Source: Neurospora tetraspora (taxonomy: Eukaryota > Ascomycota > Sordariomycetes > Sordariales > Sordariaceae). From it: 64,000 bases of DNA. Positions 1-11,245 of this stretch are shown here, one piece after another. The notes below the pieces were generated by a model, which ran no database searches, was not told the origin of the DNA, and worked only from the letters and a program-made list of their open reading frames with translations. The number at the start of each line of letters is the position of its first letter. Within the stretch, counting starts at the first letter, position 1. The position numbers and the translations under genes are program-made. Location of the stretch: the NCBI RefSeq assembly GCF_033439725.1, contig NW_026944385.1:2327001-2391000 (forward strand), read 5' to 3'.

Positions 1-2020
1 TGTGCTGAAAGCGTTTTCCCCCCTCCATTGTTGTTGCTGTGTCTTCTGCGCTGCTGTCTTGTTGTGTCTACAGCCCTAGGCGATGTTTGGAGTCATCGAC
101 TACCTAGACACCAAAATGCTTGGCCTACGGATACCTTTGGTGATCATCACCAGCCGTTCAAGATCCAAAACATCAGCAATATGTATGTAATCCCGAGATT
201 CCCCGTGGGCTTTGAGGCACTCCCAGATCTCATGTTGTGAAGCGTGGGCGTCAAAACACAAAAGCGGAGAAATTACGCAAGCTTTCAGCCGCAGCGATAC
301 CGCTGCTGACTAGGTACCTAGAGCTATGAGCTATGTTCCAGACAGACAAGACGGCAAGTTCCTCGCTGTGGCCCTCGCCGCGCTCCATCTAGGTGAGCAT
401 ATAGTCAGCCCGGTCTGACATGGTCGTCTTTACTTTCCCTGATAGCAGAGGGTAACGGACACTGATCTGGTGTTACACGAAATGGACGTTAGACATACAT
501 ACATGGAGTCAGCCCGATGGGCAGACAGACAGGAAACTTAGATCAGCGAGAAAAGCCAGGATCCAGGAACCAAATGCGTGCGAGACATGGTTGTCTAGGA
601 GTGCAATTTTATCTCAGTCCTACCTACTTACGCTTTTCACTCTTTCGGTAGAGGGAGTATCTTCAGCAAGACACTCACTAAATTGTTCCTCCAGTAACCC
701 CCCAGTTTGTGGCCAGAGCATACTGCAAGATCTAAAAAGATCAGATCAGCATACCTTGTTTGGTGTAATGGGCAGACGGACATGTATGTGGTGGCGTGGC
801 GGGCCAAGAGAAAAAAGTTGCCCCGTAGCTCCAATGTCTTATGCTCTGATGGGTTTGAACCTCAGCTGATAGATTTTGGAAGTAGGTACCCGTCCGTTCA
901 GCACTCAGCATTCAGCACTCAGCAAAAAAAACAAGAAGACCAAGAAGCAGCGGAGCCGCGAAGAACGATGATGGATGCGTCATAGTTCAATATTTCCGTC
1001 CCGTCTTACTTGGAGATCCGAAAAGCTGGGAAAGTCACCTAGTATAATAGAGTTTGACCGAGAACGAGAAGAGAGATATTATTGGCATCGTTCGGCCCGT
1101 TGAGTTTGCGTCTTGAGTCTTGACGGCGGAGTGTTTTGGTTTCAGCTCTCTCGTGTTGTGACGGATGACTGAAGAAAGACAATGACAACTAAAGACATCG
1201 GATATCGGCGACGGCGGGATTGCGGGATTGAAAGGAAAGAAGTCAGGCTGGATGAGGAGATATGATGTCAATGTCAATTCGGGAAGACGCGGTTTCAAGA
1301 ACGGGACAATGAGGGAGAAGATATTGGCAGAGTGGAAGGAGCTAACGGCGGAGCGGAAGGAGGCAACGAGTTGTGGAAATGGTGATTTGGTGGGCAGCCC
1401 ACGTTTTTTGGGTGTAGAACTGAAGGGACTCGAAAATGTCGTTTCGGCATGGTGGCGGTTTCGTTGCGTTGGCTTAGGTCTTTCGATACAGCCATTGCTA
1501 GCTTGATTAGGCCGTTGAGAGATGCCACAGAGTGCCTCCATATCGGGCAGTGAAAACCTCATGCCTAGCTTTAGGATTATACGTAATAATTTGTTTGCAT
1601 TGATGGCAACATTTAGAGATGCAGGATCTACATATCTAGCCAGGAGATGAGGTGGCGCCCCCTCGACACCCACCAGGGATACATTGTATTCCCAGTCCCT
1701 CGCTCCTGCTGCCATCCAATCTCGGGGAGTCCATGCCCCGATAGTATCTGCCAGGGTGTGCTTGCCCGATCCAGAGATGTGTAGATGAGTGAAATGTGCA
1801 GGAGGCAGGGACGATGAGATCTGCTTTGGTCCCCTGTGTAAACCCAAAACCGAGCTAAGGAAAAATGGTCAACGGGGTCAGGTCATACACAGATCCAGCA
1901 CCCTCCTCTCTCGTGCCTCCCAGTGCCAGGCCAGGACCACCACTGCACCATATGTTGATCTTGATAGTGGCTCCAACCCTCCGAAAACTCTCAATTTCCA
2001 CCACTAGTCCAAACGTCCGT
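1..2020. other. Left-edge stretch with no supported gene
   Basis: Only short or overlapping open frames occur here. The longest, on the minus strand at 1035-1847, lacks an ATG at its 5' end (its first codon is TTG) and has no recognisable domain, so it is not called. The stretch is not AT-rich and shows no RIP pattern. It probably contains the 3' flank of the NIF3 gene and intergenic DNA. Confidence 0.5.
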
Positions 2021-3172
2021 CTACTCCTTCCCAAAAGCCCAAGCGGGCATCTTCCTCACATCCCAGATCTCAAACGGATCCGCATCCTCCTCGCTCACCA
2101 AAACCTCAGGGTGCTTAACGCCCTCCTTCTCCAACTGAGCCTGCAACTGCGGCTGCAGCCTCTTCTTCAAGAACTTCCTCTCACTATTGCTGTGAAACAC
2201 AGTCACGACCACTTTCCCCTTCATAGTCAGCGCCAGCGCATAGTGATGCGTCATCTCGCCGGTAACAATCAGATCGGCGTCGCAGTTCTTGAGCACGCTT
2301 TCCCCGCTTCCCGCGCAGATGCCCACGCTCCGGATGGTCGTGACCTTCTTGTCCTTGGGCGCCGCAATCATGATGTGGTTCAGCCCGCCGAGGCCTTCGG
2401 CATAGGCCTTGATGATGTTTCCAAGGTAGACGGGGTGGCCGAGCTCGACTAGGCGGCCGTAGCCGGAGTTGAAGAAGGCCGGGGGCAAGGAGGACGTGAT
2501 GGAGCTCGAGATGGGCTGGCAGATGCTCCGCTTGGTCTCGACGCCGTGGCCGTCGAGCATGTCGGCTAGCCAGTCGTTCATGCCGCCGGGCGCGGCGTCG
2601 ACGGCGGTGTGAGGGGAGTACACGGCGATGTTGGCCTGGGCGAGCTGCAGGAGGATGCGCTGCTGGGGATCGGCGAGGGTGACGGACTTGAGGCCGCGGA
2701 AGATGAAGGGGTGGTAGGAAACAATCACGGAGGCGCGCTTCCGGATGGCTTCCTCGGCGACGGCGACGGTGAGGTCGTTGGTTAGAAGGACGGTTGGGGA
2801 GACGTCCTGGCCGGCAACGGCAATGTTCTCTTGGAGGAGGCCAACATTGTCCCAGGCCTTGTCGGCGAGTTGCTCAGGGTAGCTGGTCGCAGTTAGTATC
2901 AGTCATGGTAATCGGTCATGTTGAGTGAAGTCGTTAGAAAATTACAAGTGGAAAGCAACTTACAGCGCCCGCATGGCGGCAACTACCTGCTTGGTGAACT
3001 GGGGGCTCTCGAGGGTTGAAGTCATTGTGACGGCGGGGTGGTTATTTGAGTTTTGGCAATACGCTCTATTAAAAGCTCCCGGGAGGATAGATGATGCTTT
3101 ATAGCAAAATGCAGCAGGTTTGGTGAATAATCTGGTGGTGATCCTAGTAGGGATCTTGAAGACTGCGCTCAT
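2021..3172 (-). CDS. nif3: NIF3-like dinuclear metal protein, probably mitochondrial
   Basis: Two exons, 3172-2964 and 2882-2021, flank an 81-nt intron with a GTAAGT donor, TACTAAC branch site and CAG acceptor. They encode about 356 residues. Family marks visible: a WDNVGLL motif soon after the splice, a SYHPFIF histidine motif, an HTAVD motif followed by a GGMND stretch, and near the C-terminus GSGES plus GEMTHHYA. These match the metal-binding ligands of the NIF3/YbgI (GTP cyclohydrolase 1 type 2-like) family. The first ~50 residues are rich in R, K, S and T with no acidic residue, like a mitochondrial presequence. A second ATG (MTSTLES) near 3025 could give a cytosolic form. The true substrate of eukaryotic NIF3 proteins is not settled, so no reaction is assigned. 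The gene is divergent from the BolA gene. Confidence 0.9.
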
Positions 3173-3690
3173 GAGTGTGCCCGGGGCAAGTGTTGATGCT
3201 CAAAAGTGGGCAGCTCCGGGAAAAATTAAGCTGTGGTTTGGTCAGCGGGGTACATTAGGAAATGGAAGAAAAATAAGAAATATTATTTATCGTCTTCAGA
3301 TTCAACCAACATACATCTGATTTCTACTCAAATCTTGTTGTCCTCGTCAATTGTTCAAGTGAAGTGATTGTTTACAACCTGGACTCGAACGAGGGAGCTC
3401 CAAGCGGGGAGGGTGAAGCTCCCGAGCTCGAACCTTGCAAGCTCTCCCGTCTCTCCACTGTCAACCCTAACCCTTCTTCCACTCTTGGTGAAAGCTTCAT
3501 GCCAAGACCTGCAATTCGCGGGGCATCTTTCTCACACTTCAGGTTGCTTGTCCCTGCCGATTATTCATCCATTCATTCTTTCCTTCTTTCTCCCACTCAT
3601 ACTTCCCCGACTCGATTTCCAAAGCAAGATCTCCAAATATCACCTCCTCCTACACCGGAGACCAGACATACTAGCACACAAAACACAAAA
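3173..3690. promoter_or_regulatory. Shared divergent promoter, NIF3 / BolA
   Basis: This 518-bp gap separates two divergently transcribed start codons. The last ~130 bases before the BolA start are pyrimidine-rich on the + strand (TTC/CTT/CCC runs at about 3560-3650), as is common in filamentous fungal promoters. The BolA start context is CAAAAATGG. No specific factor site was identified. Confidence 0.5.
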
Positions 3691-4331
3691 ATGGCCGACA
3701 ACCAAGAACCAGCAATAACAGAGGACTTCCTCTCCGCCGCCCTCAAGACGCGGCTCAATGCCACTCACGTAGAAGTAACAGACATGTCGGGTACGTACAT
3801 AACATTTCAATTACTTTAATTTGCTTCTCTATACATGAACTGGATACACTGCATACGGTTCCTTCCCGAGTTTACAAAACCGAAAGAACCGAACCTACCC
3901 GCCCTTGCCCTGACGTCATGTCATGCTTTGAACCCCCCGACGGATGATCTGATAAGATTATCTACGTTTGTCTACCTACCTACCTACCTACCTACCTACC
4001 CATCTACCCATCTACCCATCACCTCCCCTCCCACCCCATCCCCCTACTTCCCCTTCCACATACCATACCTAACTAACACCAAAAAGGCGGTTGCGGCGCC
4101 TCCTTCACCTCCCTCATCGTCTCGCCCGACTTCGTCGGCAAAAACTCGCTCAAGCGGCACCGACTGGTCAACGCGGCGCTCAAGGTGGAGATTGCGCGGA
4201 TCCACGCGTGGAGCGCCAAGTGCCAGACGCCCGAGGAGTATTCCAAAGAAAGGGCGGCTACCGGCGGGAACGACGGCCCGCCCATGGATGGGACGAATGC
4301 TGAGGGGAAGGTGGAGGGTGTTGCTCAGTGA
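3691..4331 (+). CDS. BolA-family protein, Fra2/Bol2 type
   Basis: Exons 3691-3790 and 4087-4331 join at TCGG/GCGG to give 114 residues in frame. The intron is 296 nt, long for this window, and carries a TACC-type microsatellite. The core reads VTDMSGGCGASF, then a PDFVGKNSLKRHRLVNAAL stretch and a WSAKCQTPEEY tail. This matches the yeast Fra2/Bol2 pattern, including the Gly-Cys-Gly cysteine and the conserved RHRxVN histidine used for [2Fe-2S] ligation with monothiol glutaredoxins. By family knowledge it acts in cytosolic iron sensing and Fe-S trafficking with Grx3/4. The C-terminal ~30 residues after EEY are polar and not part of the BolA fold. The assignment to Bol2 rather than Bol1/Bol3 rests on the cysteine and the absence of a targeting peptide. 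Confidence 0.9.
3973..4020 (+). repeat. TACC/CTAC microsatellite in the BolA intron
   Basis: About six perfect ctac units are followed by three related ctacccat units, wholly inside the 296-nt intron. The tract should be length-variable between isolates. Confidence 0.85.
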
Positions 4332-4772
4332 GTGAAGGGAGTGAAAAGGAGGAAGGGGGGGAAATGGGGGCAAGAGGGAAGAAGGAAGGGTGGGATCTGG
4401 TAAAATGGAAGGGAAGGGAAGGGAAGTCGGTTGGGGGTTCAGTGGATCTTGCTGTGTTGGTGTACCTCGATGGGCATAAACAGCGCGTATTGCTCAAAAG
4501 GGCGGCATGGGATTCTGTGATAGGCTTTGGAAGCAGGTATGGAAGTTAGGAAGGAATGACAGGAAACGAATTAAGGTCATAGTGAGACGATGGACTGTCT
4601 GAATCGTTGCTCTGTGTGTTATGTTTCTTCCCGGTATTGACTTCTATTCGCATTGTATCTAGGATGAGAAAGTAAGAGACAGAGGCTAAGAAATGAGCGT
4701 AAATCTGATATGTAAGTATTTGACACCACCCAACCCATTGTCCATCGAGGTATTGGATCTTTAGCGCAAAAG
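4332..4772. other. Intergenic space between convergent 3' ends
   Basis: This 441-bp gap lies between the BolA stop and the CorA-like stop. It is purine-rich on the + strand just after the BolA stop (GGAAGG-type runs, 4330-4440). It presumably carries both 3' UTRs and polyadenylation sites. No gene seen. Confidence 0.5.
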
Positions 4773-7530
4773 TTACACCTGCTCGACACTCGCTCCATCA
4801 CCTGCAGCCAAATCCTCTGTTATCCCCTTATTCCTCCACCAAATAAGCCAACTCCAGCGGTTCGTGTTCATCATCGAGGCGAAAAACCCTCTCATCCTTT
4901 CCATCACCATCCATGATCCACCTTCACGGATCTGATGCTGAGGGAGGAGGCCATGTTGGGACCCTCCTCTTTTGGCTCCAGACCCGGTAGAGAATCTTGA
5001 TGAAGAGCCAGAATATGTTCTTTTGTCCCTGAGAGTAGGCCTTTTCCGACCCCCTCTTCTCTCACCCAACTCTTCGTTTCCATTCGCTGTGGACGAACGT
5101 TCCCTCAACCTACCATAGTCACCAGTCGTCTGCCATGAGTTTGTTGAGGGCGGCCTACCAAATAATCCACTGGTATATCTCTCAATCCGGTTCCCCATCT
5201 TCTTGGCCATTCTCATGCCCCAGCGAGTCTGGAGGACAAATATGACCATGAAGAAAGGGATGCAAACAGCTATGAGAGTGACGGGAAAGCGCCAGTCGTC
5301 AACCGATATCTCGAGAGTGGTGATACCAAAAACGGACTGAGACCGAGTTAGTAGAGGTAATCTATTGATATGCATAGGAACTCGATCCGGGGCGAATAGG
5401 TAGACTTCTCTGACATGGAGAGGGTGGAAGGTACACGTTGGGAAATGAGAGAAGCGAGCAGGGGAGCGTAGGTATATGGTAGTGAATACAACGAAGTCTG
5501 GGGATGACGAACTTTCGGTAAATAGTATAGCAAGAGGAGGGAGTGTAGAATCAGAAAAAAAGGACAGGGCAAGTTAACTCACAGTAACAAACGTCAAAGG
5601 CAGAAAGAGCATCGATACCACAGTAAGGATCTTGATGTTGTCTCCCTGCTCAATGGCCCTCCTGGACTCCTTGACGCTGCTCCCGCTAAAGAGCTGCTCC
5701 CTCAGCGACGAAATCTCCTCTCGTGTTTTCTCATTCTTCTTCCGCACCTTCTCCAGGTTATTCACTTCCCTGTCCAACTCCTGTCTGAGAACTCCCATGC
5801 ATTTAGCATAAGCTTTACCATCATCCAAGTCCGGATTTGGGTGTGCCCAAAGCTTCTCATGCTTCCCGTCCCAAAACTCTTGGGTAAAAGTCTCCTTGTA
5901 GGCTGACACCATCGAGTCAATCCCTACATTGATCACACCGAGAGTGTTGTACGCCCAAAAGTAACGACGGGAATACGAGAAGTTTTCGTCTTCAAAGAGG
6001 AGGCCGTCGCGAAGCTGGGAGTTAAACATAAATTCGCTCTGGGATGAATGCGTCAGTTGATGGTCTTTGGTTTTGTCCAATTGGTAGCACCCTTACCGGC
6101 GGTGTGATCAACTTCGTCACCTCGTCGTTGATCTGACTGTATCTTGTAACAGCATCATGGTACTCCAGAGCCAAGCTATCCAGAAATGCAAACGGGCCAT
6201 TGCATAACGGCCGATTTGACCCCTTGCTTCTCATCGTGTGCTCGTCGTCTGGAAAGCACTGGATACTGAGGAGTTGCCATGGCGCCGAAGTGTCAAAAAT
6301 CACATGGTCCTTGATATCTCTTTTCTTCACCCTTGCCCGGTATTTTTTGATCGGATCGCCGCCCAGGGATAATGCCAAGATTGAGCTGCACTCTGCGATG
6401 TCGACATGGTCGGGCCATTTTCGGTCAGCTGGACGGGTATCATAACGTTGCCACGGTGCAGGAGTGCACTTGTTCTTATTGACAACAGTATAGTACTTGA
6501 AGACGAAGAAGAAAGTCCGTTGCCTTAAAGGGTTTGATTCGGTAGTTCGATCCATGTAAGCCTAGATTTGGTATGTTCTGTTAGCATCCACGAGGTGACC
6601 GGATGATGGTGTTACGGACTTTGGTCTTCCCGCTGTTTCCTTCATTCGAAATGAGGTGTTGGAATAGCTCATCCATGTCGAAGTGTTTTTGCATGGTCAT
6701 GTGGACTGCTCCGAGTACAAGAGGGGGAACCTCTTGAAGAATACTTAGAAACCGTTAGCAAGAGCCCTTGAAACTTCCGCAATAACAGGGCACACTCACG
6801 TTATTCTTCCGACCACCTCCCCGTTTTTGTTCACCTCCTTGAGGGTATTCCAGACGCTTTTGACGCTGAGGGTTTGCTGAGAGTCTTCTCCGTTCTCCTT
6901 ATGCTTGGCCTCGGGAATGCACTTCTGATCACCGCTCCCGGGTATCTCGTATACCTCATATGTTGCATTTTTGTATGCGCCGTCATCCCTTCCATCCCAA
7001 GGCTCCAAAAATTGATCCGGGGTCGTGATGTACCCGTTACGCCACTGATCCTGTAGTTTCGTCTCTCCAGCCCAGCTGGTGCCGTGGACTGATTCCAGAT
7101 GATTTCTCAAGTCTTGATCCGCAAAGGACTCTTGCTCGATTGGCTTGGTGGTGCAAAGAGAATGGCTCAGCAGATCATCAACCTCGTACTCGGCCATTGA
7201 GGGCGCCTGAGATGCTTTGTCGTTGAACGCCGCTTCAGTAGGAAAATGATATGGTCTCGAGGTATGCAGCTCGTTTGTTTGGCGCTAACAACGGTTGGAA
7301 CCGAATGTATACCAAGAGAGACTGTCGTGAGAGAAACCCGAGCCCCTAGGCGGCGTAGGCGGAGGGCTATCGTGGCCGCGTGAGCGTTCAATACCACTGC
7401 TTCTTGCGAGAACAGTAGGAGAGTTGTTCTTGAGGGTGAGGTCATGAAGGAGCCGAAGATTGGCGATATATAGTTCGTGGTGTTGCTCCATGGCTTTGAG
7501 CAGTTCATCTGGATTGTGGGAGGGTTTCAT
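4773..7530 (-). CDS. CorA-like membrane protein (putative metal-ion transporter family)
   Basis: I build six exons: 7530-7290, 7232-6800, 6743-6620, 6561-6097, 6038-5583 and 5336-4773. They total 2283 nt, a 760-residue protein with every join in phase. Four introns are 56-58 nt and the last is 246 nt. Near residues 553-575 the sequence IKILTVVSMLFLPLTFVTS-VFGI matches the first CorA transmembrane helix and its following motif. A second hydrophobic segment (TLIAVCIPFFMVIFVL) follows at about 592-608. The preceding KVRKKNEKTREEISSLREQ stretch is a coiled coil, as in CorA stalk helices. The canonical GMN is replaced by VFGIT, so Mg2+ transport is unproven; many fungal CorA-like proteins share this layout. 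The C-terminal 150 residues are basic and low-complexity. The first intron (GTTAGC donor) and the start are least certain; an in-frame ATG at 7614 would add 28 residues. Confidence 0.75.
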
Positions 7531-8332
7531 AATGAGTGTGCAAATGACAAGGAAATGGACTAGGGGAGTTTCAACAAGAGACAGACGGGGACGAGGATTA
7601 GTTAGAGCCACCATACTTCAAAGTTCGTGCTTTTTGAAATTGATGGCTCATGTATACCCTACCACTAATGTAAACTGAATACCGTGAATAAATGGCTACT
7701 CTGCTGGGTGGATGATAGAGATCTGGCAGGTTGTCGTAAAATGCCACAAAATGATGAACCAAGAAGGGCGATAAGGTTTGCAACAGAACGCCGTTAAGGG
7801 GTCGAGTGGAGGGGGATGATTCGGCCAGATTTCTAGGAGTGGAGGATAATGTGGCTGGAGGCCGTGCTTCTAGAACAGTTGTCAATGAAAGAATGAGGAG
7901 TTTTGTGTCTCAACTTGAGGAGCCCCCGAAAGATGAGAAGTGAGAAGTAACGGAAAGTGGCAACCACGAACCTTGCTCCCACAAGTTGGTAAGTGCGATC
8001 TGGTAAGGTGAGGTGACTGAGGGTGCCTGCCCCTGTGTATATTGGTCGCATACCAGAGGAAAGAGGCATGAATTGTGAGGTAGTGGCCTCCCACTGAATG
8101 AAGAACGAGACAGACAAGCTGCCTATGGGTGGATATGTCCTCCTTCCTTCTCCTTTCTTTGGCCAGCCGAGCAGCTCCCAGTGAACAAAGTCAACGGCAT
8201 CTTCCTGTTTTCCGTGCCGGTCATCGTATCACTACATATTAATTGGCTCCGTACTACTATGTATTTTGAACGTAAACAAGCACTAAACCTCTTCCCTATT
8301 CGTTTGACCCTCATACTGACCAAAGTTCTTCC
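7531..8332. other. Intergenic space upstream of the CorA-like gene
   Basis: About 800 bp between the CorA-like start and the GGA stop, both minus-strand genes. It should hold the CorA-like promoter and the GGA 3' UTR. The short frames present lack family resemblance. Confidence 0.45.
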
Positions 8333-10468
8333 CTATGCCACGCTAAACTCGGGAATCTCACCCATTTCAGCCTTTGCTTCCGCCCCGACCTTGTACGATA
8401 CCCTCCACCTGAGCTTCACGCTCTCTACCTTCTTGGTCTTGTCCGCAGTATACCATACATTGACGGACTGCGTAATGCCCCGGCTTTGCTTGGGGGAAAG
8501 AGTCCGTCCAGTTTGAGGTTGAAGTTGCAATTCATATCCCTGTTTGGGTACCACAGTCAGCATCTCTTTTTCTGGGGGTCATCTATGTTGGCCGCTTATG
8601 GACAGGATAGTGAGCTTACCTTGGTAACAGCCAACTGGAAATGCACCTCGGTAATCGGTTGCGCTGTGTTGTTGCTAAAAGCAAATTGCATAGAAATCGC
8701 TGGAGACGGGCCGTTTGCCAGTGATCTGACAGCCACCATGTCAACTTTGAGCGCGGTGTTGTGGACAACGGCCCTGTGCTCCTTCGGTTGGGCGGGTGCC
8801 GCCTCAGGGGGCAGTGCCGAGGAGAAAGACCACTCGTCATCGTCGTTACTGGCAGCAGCTGGTGCTGGTGCTGGCGCTGGGGTAGATGAAGAGGACAGAG
8901 AGGCTAGAGCAGCAAATGGGTCATTGGACGCTGTTGACGTCGCAGCTGGCGCGGCAAAAGCGGATGCCGTATACGCGGGAGGCTTAGGGGTGCTTGATTG
9001 GGAAGCAGCTGGCGATGCGAATGAGTTGAAGTTGTTGAAAGAGGATGGGCCAGGTTGAGGAGAGGGGCCCCTTGCGGTGCTGTTTTGCGTAGTGGACGAG
9101 AGCAGTGCCGGTCCAGGAATGTCTGTGGTGAGTGTTAGTAAAATTGAATCTGCATGCATAGCAACGAGTGACATACTAGTATTGGCACCGAACCCAAGCG
9201 CAATGCCGCCTCCTTGACCAAAAGAGCTGGTTTCACCCAGCGACAGGCCAAGCAAGTCGTTTTCGAGACTGTTTCCTCCCTGAGATGCCGACTGGCTGGC
9301 TGAGTCTCCTCCGCTCGGCTCAGCATCAAAATCAATAAGCGACAACTCTTGCGCCGCACTCTTGCCACTACCACTGCCGTTGCTTGTGCTCGTAACTGGC
9401 GCGCCACTTGCCAACGCCTTGGCACCTTCTATATCGCCCTTCTTCAGCAACCTATATCTCTCCACGGTTCGGTGTATGCTGTCGTTGATTTCGAGAAGCT
9501 TTGCGACCGCTTCATGGTCATCCGATTCTTCCTCGCACATCTTCGCAATCTTTGGTTGGGCGCTGGACAAGGCGGCAGCAAGCTCGGAGAACACATCACC
9601 GTCCACGATCTTGTCACCGGGTTTGAAAGCCTCTAACCTCTCCTCGAGGAGTCTCGCTTTTTGTTGGATTTTGCCCACGTCCTCGGCCGCCTTGGCGCGG
9701 TAATCGACCTTGGATCTCGTGTCATAACCAGCCATAATCTTCATAAGTCGATTAGCCTCCTGAAGGTCCTCGGGAGTACCTCGACGGATAAGCTCCTGCA
9801 GCTTGGCGGACTGCGCCTCACGTTCCTCCTCTTCCATCTCCTCGACGGATTTAAGGTTCTGTAACAGGTACGTTAGACATGCTTCAACACTGTCACGAGG
9901 GGGGTAGGGACGGAGCACTTACATCACTCGGGTTAAGCACAGCTGCATCCTCCCTTCTGACTTCCGGGAAGGTGTACCCCTTATAACTCAGCAAGCGGTG
10001 CATGTCCCTGATGAAGCCCAAGTCCTCCTTATACCTGCTCGTCTCGCAAATCGTACAGCGCCATTCCTCAATGGCCTCGAGAATCTTGAGCTGGACGCGG
10101 GTGGGGCGGATCGGGGGCCGCTCGGGAAAGCGGCGTACCAGCTCATTGAGGAACTCCTTTGTGCTGATCTGGAGGTGGAAGGGGTAGCCGCAGTTCTTTA
10201 CGCAGATGTCGAGCAGGTTGAGGGCGAGCAGGGAAACGTTGGGGTTGCGGTTGTTGATGTAGTTGACGATGGCCACGGCGGCCTCTCGGGGGGCGGAACC
10301 CTTTTTGGAATTGATCAAGTCGGCGATCTCGAGGTTCAGGGCCAAGTTGGGCTCGTAGTTGTCGGGACTGCAGGCGGCCGTGATGAAGCGCTGAAGCTGT
10401 GACGGTGCCAGGCGGCCCATCTCGGCCCACCGGTCGCGCGTGGCATAGCGGGCAGACGCCGCCTCCAT
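8333..10468 (-). CDS. gga: GGA-type Arf-binding clathrin adaptor
   Basis: Four exons, 10468-9923, 9858-9177, 9122-8620 and 8539-8333, give 645 residues; introns are 64, 54 and 80 nt with canonical borders. Residues about 22-165 form a VHS domain (LNLEIADLINSKKGSAPREA onward, then LLALNLLDICVKNCGYPFH). After the first splice comes a helical GAT domain, about 190-320, with the AARLMKIMAGYD-like element LQEANRLMKIMAGYD and an EERLEAF helix. A Ser/Ala/Pro-rich linker contains an LIDFD clathrin-box-like motif. The last ~115 residues, starting near VVHNTALKVDM, form a beta-rich GAE ear. By family knowledge GGAs bind Arf1-GTP, ubiquitin and clathrin and sort cargo from the trans-Golgi network to endosomes. 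The domain order VHS-GAT-hinge-GAE distinguishes it from Vps27/Hse1. It is divergent from Tsr3. Confidence 0.95.
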
Positions 10469-11245
10469 GTTGCCGGCGTTCTCGGAGAGTCTGGAGGCGT
10501 TAAGTGGGTGAGAAGACTGACGAGACTGAAGAGATCGAGGAGGTATTGGGGCCAGATTGCGCAGCTTGGCTTGGCGGGAATCGCCTGGACAAAGGAAGTC
10601 GGCGGCCAGGACCCAAGCCTCGGTCGGTCAAGCTCTAGAGGAGTTGTATGCTTATTGCCGTTGGGATTGATGTCTTGTAACAAGAGTAGTGCGCTGATGT
10701 TTGGGGTGAGATATACGATTACGCCAAGTACAGGTAGACAGAGGTATGATTCGATCCGAACTTCTGGACAACAATGATCGCTGGCTGATGGAAGGAGGAG
10801 GCCTGGGAGCCAGGCTGCTGCCAGGGGAGCTTAGACTTGTGGACCCCGTGGAGCCGCACACTGGCTTGGTACAGTTGCGTTACATGAATACTTCCCGTGT
10901 AAATAAATAATACACTTCGATTTCATCCCACTTGCATGAATCCCGGGAAGATGTCAATCACTCCGCACCGGACCCCACCAACCCACCTGCATCAACCCCA
11001 AATTCCATGTCGTCAAGGTCTTCAATTGCATTTGATAACTTTTTCGCCATCTGCCACTTCGACCTTGTAGCGCAAGCAGCTCGCGCGGTCCAACACAGCA
11101 CGCACATATCCGCGACACCCGCCACCCATCCAAGTTCTGCCTTTTTAAAAACAGGGCAGTGCTCGTGCCAGAACGACCGATTGCGACATAAATATCCATC
11201 CATCTCGACAGCATCACACATCCGAATCTGACCATCACCACCACC
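10469..11245. promoter_or_regulatory. Divergent promoter region, GGA / Tsr3
   Basis: A 777-bp gap between opposite start codons. The Tsr3 start sits in a CACCACCATGG context preceded by a CACC-rich leader (11228-11246). No specific control site was recognised. Confidence 0.45.

Noticed and set aside
1035-1847. 270-codon minus-strand ORF
   Set aside because: Its first codon is TTG, not ATG; the second half is Ser/Pro/Phe-rich without codon bias; and no family resemblance was seen.
3370-3430. tRNA-like GGACTCGAAC string on the + strand near 3382
   Set aside because: It resembles a reversed T-loop, but no acceptor or anticodon stem pairs around it, and it lies in the BolA promoter.
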